Assembly (NCBI GenBank): GCA_046758465.1
Contig: JBHIAG010000030.1
Coordinates: forward strand, 1 to 21,432
Direction of reading: 5' to 3'
Length of the DNA stretch: 21,432 nucleotides
From: JBHIAG01 sp046758465
GTDB lineage: Bacteria; Acidobacteriota; Terriglobia; Acidiferrales; 2-02-FULL-67-57
The translations under genes were made by a program, and so were the position numbers. The notes beneath the pieces were generated by a model. That model saw only the letters and a program-made list of their open reading frames with translations, was not told where the DNA came from and did no database searches. Of this stretch, positions 14,934 to 21,432 are shown in pieces. How positions within the stretch are numbered: the first letter of the stretch is position 1; each line of letters begins with the position of its first letter.

Positions 14934-16186
14934 ACATTGCCGAACTCAAACACCTGAACATCACCGAGCTGACCCGGCTCGCGCGCGAGCTGGGCATCCC
15001 GGGGGCCAGCGGCATGCGCAAGCAGGATTTGATCTTTCAGATCCTGCGGGCGCAGGCGGAGAAGGAAGGCTACATCTTCTCCGAAGGCGTGTTGGAGTGT
15101 CTGCCGGATGGCTTCGGGTTCCTGCGCGCCCCGGACTACAACTATCTGCCCGGGCCGGATGACATCTATGTGTCACCGTCGCAGATCCGCAAGTTCGACC
15201 TGCGCACGGGCGATACGGTAAGCGGCAAGGTGCGTCCGCCGAAAGACGGTGAACGCTACTTCGCGTTGATCCAGGTGCAGGCCATCAACTTCGAAGACCC
15301 TGATGTCGCACGCAACAAAATCTTCTTCGACAACCTGACCCCGCTCTACCCGGAAGAGCGCATCCACCTAGAAACCGTCAAGGACCGAATCACCCCCCGC
15401 GTGCTCGATCTGCTCTGTCCCATCGGGAAGGGGCAACGAGGATTGATCGTGGCGGCGCCGCGCACCGGCAAGACCATGATGCTGCAAGCCATCGCCAATT
15501 CCATCACTGCCAACCATCCCGACATTGCGCTGATCGTTTTGCTGATTGACGAGCGGCCCGAGGAAGTCACCGACATGCAACGCAGCGTCAAACCCGCCGA
15601 AGTCATCAGCTCAACCTTCGACGAGCCGCCGCAGCGGCACGTGCAGGTGGCCGAAATGGTGATTGAAAAGGCAAAGCGGCTGGTGGAGCACAAGCGCGAC
15701 GTGGTGATCGTGCTCGACTCCATCACGCGCCTGGCGCGGGCCTACAACCAGGTGGTACCGCCCTCGGGCAAGGTGCTCTCGGGCGGTTTGGAATCAACAG
15801 CGCTGCAACGCCCGAAGCGGTTCTTCGGCGCTGCACGGAACATCGAGGAAGGAGGCAGCCTGACCATTATGGCCACGGCGCTGGTGGATACCGGCTCGCG
15901 CATGGACGACGTCATCTTCGAGGAGTTCAAAGGCACCGGCAACATGGAAATTCACCTCGACCGCCGGCTGGTGGACAAGCGCGTCTTCCCCTCGATCGAA
16001 ATCAACAAGTCCGGCACGCGCAAAGAAGAACTGCTGATGCCAAAGGACGAGCTGAACCGCATCTGGATCCTCCGCAAGGTGCTCAGCCAGCTCTCACCCG
16101 TGGAGGCGATGGAACTGTTGATCGACAAGCTCTCGAAGACCAAGACCAACGAGGAGTTCTTGGCCTCCATGTCGGCCTCCAGCTAG
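14894..16186 (+). CDS. rho: Transcription termination factor Rho
   Basis: Rho is a hexameric RNA-dependent ATPase that ends transcripts. The product has 430 residues. The N-terminal Rho_N helices (MNIAELKHLNITELTRLARE) are followed by the cold-shock RNA-binding domain (GFGFLRAPDYNYLPGPDDIYV), then the RecA-like ATPase with P-loop APRTGKT (188-194) instead of the common PPKAGKT, the DERPEEVTDM segment, LDSITRLARAYN and the secondary RNA site GTGNMEIHLDR. I chose TTG 14894 because GAGGT stands 7 bases upstream. ATG 14930, giving MNIAEL at the N-terminus, is a serious alternative: it overlaps the stop of a 17-codon leader frame. The 3' end interlocks with the convergent cmk stop. Confidence 0.96.
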   Translation: MANVREEQPTAGMNIAELKHLNITELTRLARELGIPGASGMRKQDLIFQILRAQAEKEGYIFSEGVLECLPDGFGFLRAPDYNYLPGPDDIYVSPSQIRKFDLRTGDTVSGKVRPPKDGERYFALIQVQAINFEDPDVARNKIFFDNLTPLYPEERIHLETVKDRITPRVLDLLCPIGKGQRGLIVAAPRTGKTMMLQAIANSITANHPDIALIVLLIDERPEEVTDMQRSVKPAEVISSTFDEPPQRHVQVAEMVIEKAKRLVEHKRDVVIVLDSITRLARAYNQVVPPSGKVLSGGLESTALQRPKRFFGAARNIEEGGSLTIMATALVDTGSRMDDVIFEEFKGTGNMEIHLDRRLVDKRVFPSIEINKSGTRKEELLMPKDELNRIWILRKVLSQLSPVEAMELLIDKLSKTKTNEEFLASMSASS

Positions 16187-16896
16187 CGCGGCTCCTGCCT
16201 GACGCTGGCTCCAGGCGCACTTTCCTGTCGCTGCCGTGCCAACCGCACAATCACTTCCACTATTTCGTCTGCGCTGAGCGCGGTTGTGTCGAGATAGACG
16301 GCGTCGGACGCACGCCGCAACGGCGAAGCCTCGCGTTCGGCGTCGCGCCGATCGCGCTGGTGGACCTCTTCGCGGGTTTGTTCCAGGCTGGCAGGAATGC
16401 CCAGTGCCTGCTGTTGCTCGAAACGACGCTGGGCGCGGACCTCGCTGGAAGCGTCGAGAAAGAACTTGAGCTCAGCATCAGGGAAAACCACGGTAGCGAT
16501 GTCACGCCCTTCCATCACCACCCCGCCCGCCGCACCCAGCTGCTGTTGCTGTGCCACCAGCAGGCGCCGCACCTCGGGTACAGTTGACACCACGGAAGCA
16601 GCTTGGCTGATGCCAGGCGCGCGAATTTTTTCCGTTAGCTCGCGGCCATTCACAGAAACGCGCACGCCGGCGGGTGCTGGTTCGAGGTGGATACGCAGCC
16701 GCCGCACCATCGCCACCAAACGCGAGACGTCGCTCGGCGCAATGCCCTGTTCCTCGGCACAGCAGGCAACAACCCGATACATCGACCCACTGTCCACGTA
16801 GAGATAGCCCAGGCGCTCGGCAACGCGCCGGGCGACGGTGCTCTTGCCTGTGCCCACCGGCCCGTCGATGGCAATCACGATTCCTTGTGTGCGCAC
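16183..16896 (-). CDS. cmk: Cytidylate (CMP/dCMP) kinase
   Basis: The enzyme phosphorylates CMP and dCMP with ATP, feeding nucleotide pools. The 237-residue product has the P-loop GPVGTGKS at residues 12-19, the YVDSGSMYR segment, the GRDIATVVFPDAELKFFLDA core, and RDRRDAEREASPLRRA, which includes the lid/NMP-binding region of bacterial CMP kinases. I set the start at GTG 16896, three codons before the QGIVIAIDGP strand; the frame is open further upstream, but that lies wholly within mutL and encodes unrelated sequence. The GTG follows the mutL TGA by two bases, with no good ribosome site, so translation is probably coupled to mutL. Its stop shares CTAG with the convergent rho stop. Confidence 0.93.
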   Translation of the reverse strand: MRTQGIVIAIDGPVGTGKSTVARRVAERLGYLYVDSGSMYRVVACCAEEQGIAPSDVSRLVAMVRRLRIHLEPAPAGVRVSVNGRELTEKIRAPGISQAASVVSTVPEVRRLLVAQQQQLGAAGGVVMEGRDIATVVFPDAELKFFLDASSEVRAQRRFEQQQALGIPASLEQTREEVHQRDRRDAEREASPLRRASDAVYLDTTALSADEIVEVIVRLARQRQESAPGASVRQEPR

Positions 16897-16898
16897 GG

Positions 16899-18782
16899 TC
16901 AAATCCGTTTGAAGGCTTTTTGAATTGCGCGCAGCGAGTATTGCAGGACGATGGGACGACCGTGCGGGCAGGTCATCGGCGCCTCTGTACGGGCGAGCTC
17001 CCGCAGCAACCACTCCATCTTGGCCGCATCGAGCGGCAGATTGACCTTGATGGCGGCGTGGCAGGAAACCGAGGCGGCGATCTGGCGGCGCAGCCTTTCG
17101 AGCGTCCGCGACTCTGCTTCCCGCTCGACCGCGGCAAGGATTTCACTGAGCAGGCGCTCAATCTGCCTGGCCGCCACACCTGCGGGCGCCGCCTGCACCG
17201 CCACAGTACGGGGACCAAACGGCTCGAGCTCAAAGCCGTTGGCGGCGAGCTCCTGTGCGATTTCCTCCCAGAGCGCCTGCTGGCGCGGCGTGAGTTCGAC
17301 GAGCGCGGGCATGAGCAGGCGCTGGCCTTCCACCGCACCGCGGCTGCGAGCGCGGAGATGCTGTTCAAACAGGATGCGCTCGTGGGCAACGTGTTGATCA
17401 ATGAGCCACAAGCCCGAGGGGCTGGCGGCCACAATGAAGCTGTTTGCGATTTGGCCGAGCGGTTTCAACTCCTCGAGTTCGTTAGGGGCACTGGGGGGCG
17501 GTGGCTCGGTGACGACCGGTGCGCCGGCACACTCGGCCGCCGCAGACGGCTCGGCCACGACAAAAGGCAGGCGCTGCTCCTGGGGTGGCACGGTGGGCGG
17601 ACGAAGAGTGAAAGGCTCGGCGCGCGGCGGCGCGGGTGTGCCCGCCCCGCCCTGGCGGGGCGGGCTCGGACGCGCCTCAGCAGCCTCGGGCGGGCGCACC
17701 GGAAAGTGTGCCAACGGGCGTGCAGCCGTCAGAGCCTGGCGGAGAGTTTCGCTGACAAAGTTGTGGACGAAGCCCGGGCGGCGGAAGCGGACTTCAATTT
17801 TTTGCGGGTGGACGTTCACGTCCACCTCCACCGGCGGCAGCTCCAGAAAGAGCAACGCCATCGGGTAGGCGCGCGCCGGCAGGATGTTGCGGTAGGCCGC
17901 GCGTAAGGCGCTCAGCAACATGCGGTCGCGCACCAGCCGCCGGTTGACGAAGACGTAGATACTCGCCGCGCTCGTGCGCTCAACTTCCGGGCGGGAGAGA
18001 AAACCCTCGAGGGCAATGTTTCCGCCAGAGGCAGCCCCGCTCTGCGGGGGCGGTTCGGCGCCGAACGCGCTCTGGAACGGCGCGGGCGGCAGCTCGGCCG
18101 CGGCGCGGTTCACCTCGAACAATTCGTCAAATGTCTGTCGGCCCAGGACCTGATAGGCGCGCTCGCGCAGGTGGCTGACGGGGGCGACGTCGAACAGGGT
18201 CTGCGAGCCTGACTTCAGCAGGAAGCCGCGCTCGGGATGGGCAAGCGCGTAGTGGGTGGCAAGCGAGGCAACGTGACTCGATTCGGTGGCGTCGCTGCGG
18301 AGGAACTTGCGGCGCGCGGGCACGTTGTAGAACAGGTTGCGAACTTCAACCAGCGTGCCGGGAGCGCAGCCGACCTCTTTGACCGAGAGCATTTTGCCGG
18401 CGTGGATTTCGATGCGCGTGCCAGAAGATTGTTCGCGCGGCCGGGTTTCCATGACGACGCGTGCCACCGCCGCAATCGAAGGCAACGCCTCGCCCCGGAA
18501 ACCCAGGGTGGCGATGGCCAGCAGGTCGTCTGGTGTGCGGAGCTTCGAGGTGGCATGGCGCTCGAAGGCGAGCAGGGCGTCGTCGTGGCTCATCCCGCTG
18601 CCATCGTCGCTGACGCGCACCAGCCGCTTGCCGCCGCCTTCGACCTCGATCGCGACGCGGCGAGCGCCAGCGTCCAGCGCATTCTCGGCCAGCTCCTTCA
18701 CTACCGAAGCCGGACGCTCGACCACCTCACCGGCAGCAATCTTGTTGACCAAGTTGTCAGGCAAAATCCTGATTTGTGCCAT
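16899..18782 (-). CDS. mutL: DNA mismatch repair protein MutL, endonuclease type
   Basis: This 627-residue protein couples mismatch recognition by MutS to strand incision. The N-terminal GHKL ATPase shows NKIAAGEVVERPASVVKELA, DDGSGMS, ERHATSKL and LGFRGEALPSIAAVA. A proline/alanine-rich linker (about 340-430) follows. The C-terminal dimerisation domain keeps the endonuclease signatures: DQHVAHERILFE from Asp 462 (the usual DQHA-x2-E-x4-E with Ala to Val), SCHAAIK and CPHGRP. So it is expected to nick DNA, as in bacteria without MutH. No MutS gene is in the window. The ATG at 18782 has no ribosome site; four heptamer repeats occupy the position just upstream. cmk follows two bases after the stop. 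Confidence 0.96.
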   Translation of the reverse strand: MAQIRILPDNLVNKIAAGEVVERPASVVKELAENALDAGARRVAIEVEGGGKRLVRVSDDGSGMSHDDALLAFERHATSKLRTPDDLLAIATLGFRGEALPSIAAVARVVMETRPREQSSGTRIEIHAGKMLSVKEVGCAPGTLVEVRNLFYNVPARRKFLRSDATESSHVASLATHYALAHPERGFLLKSGSQTLFDVAPVSHLRERAYQVLGRQTFDELFEVNRAAAELPPAPFQSAFGAEPPPQSGAASGGNIALEGFLSRPEVERTSAASIYVFVNRRLVRDRMLLSALRAAYRNILPARAYPMALLFLELPPVEVDVNVHPQKIEVRFRRPGFVHNFVSETLRQALTAARPLAHFPVRPPEAAEARPSPPRQGGAGTPAPPRAEPFTLRPPTVPPQEQRLPFVVAEPSAAAECAGAPVVTEPPPPSAPNELEELKPLGQIANSFIVAASPSGLWLIDQHVAHERILFEQHLRARSRGAVEGQRLLMPALVELTPRQQALWEEIAQELAANGFELEPFGPRTVAVQAAPAGVAARQIERLLSEILAAVEREAESRTLERLRRQIAASVSCHAAIKVNLPLDAAKMEWLLRELARTEAPMTCPHGRPIVLQYSLRAIQKAFKRI

Positions 18783-18785
18783 GTT

Positions 18786-18813
18786 AGCGACCAGCGGTCA
18801 GCGACCGGCGACC
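18786..18813. repeat. Four tandem heptamers directly before mutL
   Basis: AGCGACC, AGCGGTC, AGCGACC, GGCGACC follow each other without gaps (given as plus strand). On the mutL strand they occupy bases 4 to 31 before the ATG, where a ribosome site would normally be. Confidence 0.7.
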
Positions 18814-18863
18814 CACAAGGTGAGACCAGAGATGCACACCAATGGACACGGACAAAACCTCAG

Positions 18864-18951
18864 GGGCTAAAGCCCGCTTCTCTCTGTCCTCTTTTCGGCA
18901 CGGCTGAAGCCGTGCCCTACCGAAAGCTCCCCAGCGGCCGAAGCCGCTGGG
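18864..18951. repeat. Three REP-like palindromes with GGC-NNAA-GCC core
   Basis: GGGC-TAAA-GCCC (18864-18875), GGCACGGC-TGAA-GCCGTGCC (18897-18916) and CCCAGCGGC-CGAA-GCCGCTGGG (18930-18951) are perfect palindromes with 4-base loops, sharing the inner GGC[TC][AG]AAGCC. They lie in the 184-base aspS-mutL gap. From memory, similar elements are scattered between genes in many Acidobacteriota. Confidence 0.75.
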
Positions 18952-18966
18952 CTGAACCCAGGATTC

Positions 18967-20976
18967 TTATTCGAGCAGTCGCCACCGATTATTTCTTTCA
19001 TCAAAGAACTCGACACGCCAATACCCTGACACGAATTGCAGGTGGATAGGCTTTCGGCAGCTTGGGCATTCAACGCTGGGCATATATCCAACTGAACCCG
19101 GTTTGGCTTCACTCTCATAGGTAACCCGAATCTTCGTTCCGCATTCTTCGTGGGAGTATTCACGCACCAACGGTTTGGTCGCAAGGTGGAGTTCGTCCAA
19201 CTGGGCCTGGGGGACGGGCGCGGGTGCCTCGGCCATCAGGTCTTGGGCGGCGGTGGTTTTTGGGAACGCGATGACCTCGCGGATGGAGCTTTCGCCCGCC
19301 AGCAGGGCCACGATGCGGTCAAGCCCCAGCGCAATGCCCCCATGCGGCGGCGTGCCGTATTCCAGGGCTTCGAGGAAGAAACCAAAACGCTCCCGCGCCT
19401 CCGTTTCGGAAAGGCCGAGCACTTTGAACACCTGCTGCTGAATGTCTTTGCGGTGGATGCGGATGGAGCCGCTGCCGAGCTCGTAGCCGTTCAGTACCAG
19501 GTCGTAGGCCTGCGAGCGCACCCCGCCGGGCTCCGCCTCCAGCTTGTCGAGGTCTTGCTCGGCAGGCGCGGTGAAGGGGTGGTGGGAGGAGACCCAGCGG
19601 TTCTCCGTTCGGCTCCACTCAAACAGCGGAAAGTCAGTTACCCACAGGAAGCGCCACTCGCCCCGAACCCCGAAGCTTCGGGGCGGGGAGATGAGTTTCT
19701 GCTCCCGGGCGACGTGCAGGCGCAGCGCGCCCGCAACACTGGTGGCGGTGCCGTGGGGCGCACCCGGCCCGGCGGGCACATCGGAAGGCAGGGCGAGGAT
19801 GAGATCGCCAGACCTAGCTTGCGTTGCCGCCTGAAGTACCTGCACGCGTTCGGCGCCAAGCGTCTTTGCGAGCGGCGACTCAACTCCCTTCTCCGTGACC
19901 TTGGCGTGGTAGAGGGCGCGCGCGCCCTGGGCTTTGACAAACGCGGCCAGCGCATCGAGCTGCTTGCGGGAGCTGCCCGCCGCGCCGGGTACGACAAAGG
20001 CGTGAACCGGGAGTTCAATGCGGAGCGCCTCACGGACGGCTTTGTCCGAGAAGAGTTGGGAGACATCCACGAGTTCCAGGCCGAAGCGCGTGTCGGGCTT
20101 GTCAGTGCCGTAGCGCGCCAGGGCTTCGGCGTGGGTGATGCGGGGAAAGGGGGGGGCGATCGTGTGGCCGGCGGCCGCAAAGGCGCGCACCATCACCCGC
20201 TCGACCACAGCGAAGACGGTCTCGCGTTGCGCGAAGCTGATTTCGATATCAATCTGGGTAAATTCGGGCTGGCGGTCAGCGCGCAGGTCTTCGTCGCGGA
20301 AGCAGCGAGCAATCTGGAAGTAGCGGTCGAAGCCCGCAATCATCAGGATTTGCTTGAAGATTTGCGGCGACTGCGGCAGGGCGTAGAAGTGGCCCGGGTG
20401 GACGCGGCTGGGGACGAGGTAGTCGCGCGCACCCTCGGGGGTGGAGCGGGTGAGCGCCGGGGTCTCAATCTCGTAGAACCCCTCCTCGTGCAGGAACTGG
20501 CGAACGGCCAATGTGACCTCGTGGCGCAGGCGTAGGTTGCGCTGCAGGCGCGGCCGGCGCAGGTCGAGGTAGCGGTAGCGCAGCCGGGTCTCTTCGCTGG
20601 CCGAGACTTCGTTTTCAATGGGGAACGGCGGCGTCCGCGCGGCGTTCAAAACGTGGATGTTCTCAACTACAAGTTCGACCTCACCGGTCGGCAGATTCGG
20701 ATTGGCCTTCTCGCGCCGGCTGACGGTGCCTTCCACCGCTACGACAAACTCAGGACGTACCTGGCCGGCGCGGGCGTGGGCAGCGGGGTTGCGTTCGCGG
20801 TTGGCGACAACCTGCGTGAGGCCTGTGCGGTCGCGCAGGTCGAGGAAGATAAGCTGGCCGAGGTTGCGCACGGAGTGGACCCAGCCGAGCAGGGTGACGC
20901 ACTCGCCGACCTGGGCGGCGCGCAGCGCGCCGCAGGTGTGCGTGCGCTTCAGGTTGCCGAGTGGGCCAAACTTCAT
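18967..20976 (-). CDS. aspS: Aspartyl-tRNA synthetase with C-terminal zinc-ribbon-like extension
   Basis: This class IIb enzyme charges tRNA-Asp. The 669-residue product has an N-terminal OB-fold anticodon domain (GWVHSVRNLGQLIFLDLRDR, about 31-50), motif 1 near GFYEIETP (166-173), motif 2 GFDRYFQIARCFRDED (215-230), the bacterial GAD insertion, and motif 3 GGIALGLDRIVALL (from 546). Bacterial AspRS normally ends shortly after the segment matching PAPVPQAQLDELHL; here 71 more residues follow, with His 609, Cys 612, Cys 637 and Cys 640 spaced like a zinc ribbon. I chose ATG 20976, 22 bases after the hisS stop; the longer upstream frame overlaps hisS. The ribosome site is weak. Confidence 0.95.
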   Translation of the reverse strand: MKFGPLGNLKRTHTCGALRAAQVGECVTLLGWVHSVRNLGQLIFLDLRDRTGLTQVVANRERNPAAHARAGQVRPEFVVAVEGTVSRREKANPNLPTGEVELVVENIHVLNAARTPPFPIENEVSASEETRLRYRYLDLRRPRLQRNLRLRHEVTLAVRQFLHEEGFYEIETPALTRSTPEGARDYLVPSRVHPGHFYALPQSPQIFKQILMIAGFDRYFQIARCFRDEDLRADRQPEFTQIDIEISFAQRETVFAVVERVMVRAFAAAGHTIAPPFPRITHAEALARYGTDKPDTRFGLELVDVSQLFSDKAVREALRIELPVHAFVVPGAAGSSRKQLDALAAFVKAQGARALYHAKVTEKGVESPLAKTLGAERVQVLQAATQARSGDLILALPSDVPAGPGAPHGTATSVAGALRLHVAREQKLISPPRSFGVRGEWRFLWVTDFPLFEWSRTENRWVSSHHPFTAPAEQDLDKLEAEPGGVRSQAYDLVLNGYELGSGSIRIHRKDIQQQVFKVLGLSETEARERFGFFLEALEYGTPPHGGIALGLDRIVALLAGESSIREVIAFPKTTAAQDLMAEAPAPVPQAQLDELHLATKPLVREYSHEECGTKIRVTYESEAKPGSVGYMPSVECPSCRKPIHLQFVSGYWRVEFFDERNNRWRLLE

Positions 20977-20998
20977 CTGTCCGCGGCCCGTACGGGCC

Positions 20999-21432
20999 CT
21001 ACCCCTGTGTGGCCGAAGCCGATACAAGTTTGGTCAGCAGCTCTGCCTGGGTGATGAGCTGCTGCTGGCTCGTGGCCATTTCGCGCAGGGTCAGTTTGCC
21101 CTGCTGCAATTCGTCTTCGCCCACGATGACGGTGAAGCGTGCGCCGAGCTTGTCAGCCAGCTTGAGCGATTTGCGCAGCTTGGTTTCCTCATAAGCGATT
21201 TCAACGCAGAAATTTTTCTCGCGCAGCACACGCGCCAGGCGTACTGCTTCTCGGCGCGCCGCCGAAGCTTCGGGGCCCAGCCAGGCAATGAAGACATCGA
21301 ATCCCGCAGTGGGTCGGATTCCGCCTGCTGCGGGACCGGCCTGCGCGAGAGCGAGCAGGAAGCGGTCGGTGCCCAACGCCCAGCCGATGCCCTTGGCGGG
21401 TGGGCCGCCCAGCAGCTCCACCAAACCGTCGT
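20999..21432 (-). CDS. hisS: Histidyl-tRNA synthetase, C-terminal part (5' end outside window)
   Basis: The frame enters from the right edge and ends at TAG 20999-21001, giving 143 codons of the C-terminus. It starts within class II motif 3 (DGLVELLGGPP, then GIGWALGTDRFLLAL), followed by the HisRS anticodon-binding domain: FDVFIAWLGPEA, ARVLREKNFCVEIAYEE, SLKLADKLGARFTVIVGEDE and the REMATSQQQLI helix. The enzyme charges tRNA-His in the cytoplasm. The order hisS-aspS is common in bacteria, and the 22-base spacing suggests cotranscription with aspS. Confidence 0.93.
   Translation of the reverse strand, partial: DGLVELLGGPPAKGIGWALGTDRFLLALAQAGPAAGGIRPTAGFDVFIAWLGPEASAARREAVRLARVLREKNFCVEIAYEETKLRKSLKLADKLGARFTVIVGEDELQQGKLTLREMATSQQQLITQAELLTKLVSASATQG

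Overview
The window looks like chromosomal DNA from a GC-rich, free-living bacterium. The gene order trigger factor-clpP-clpX-lon, the sequences of those proteins, and the short GC-rich palindromes between aspS and mutL best fit Acidobacteriota. That assignment is inference from recalled family features; no database search was possible.

The window has two parts. From about 1 to 8,800 it is a loosely packed accessory region of mixed base composition. Minus-strand genes here are: a 3'-truncated DUF4440/SnoaL-like lipoprotein (1-486); a compact run of small genes headed by a stand-alone Lrp/AsnC ligand-binding (RAM) domain (841-1736); a second, paralogous lipoprotein (2086-2568); and a tightly coupled corrinoid methyltransferase cassette (2903-5740). 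The cassette holds an MttB-like methyltransferase without pyrrolysine, a MetH-reactivation-domain-like protein with a Cys cluster, and a MtbC-like corrinoid protein. After a sparse stretch come two plus-strand short-chain dehydrogenases (6735-8292), preceded by a small aromatic-rich ORF. The region ends at a tRNA-Leu fragment (8806-8844, minus) that keeps only the 5' half and stops at the end of the anticodon loop, as expected at an insertion or deletion scar.

From about 8,950 to the end the DNA is dense core genome. The plus strand carries the proteostasis cluster tig-clpP-clpX-lon (chaperone, Clp protease subunit, unfoldase, AAA+ protease), then rho. The minus strand, read from the right edge, carries hisS (5' part outside the window), aspS, mutL and cmk. 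Rho and cmk converge and their stop codons interlock in one CTAG. AspRS has a 71-residue C-terminal extension with a possible zinc site (HxxC...CxxC), encoded by DNA of about 50% GC where the adjoining aspS sequence is far richer.

Promoter-like TTGAC(A/T)-N17-TAG(G/A)(G/T)T sequences precede both lipoprotein genes and the RAM-domain gene. No CRISPR array, complete IS element, rRNA or intact tRNA was seen.
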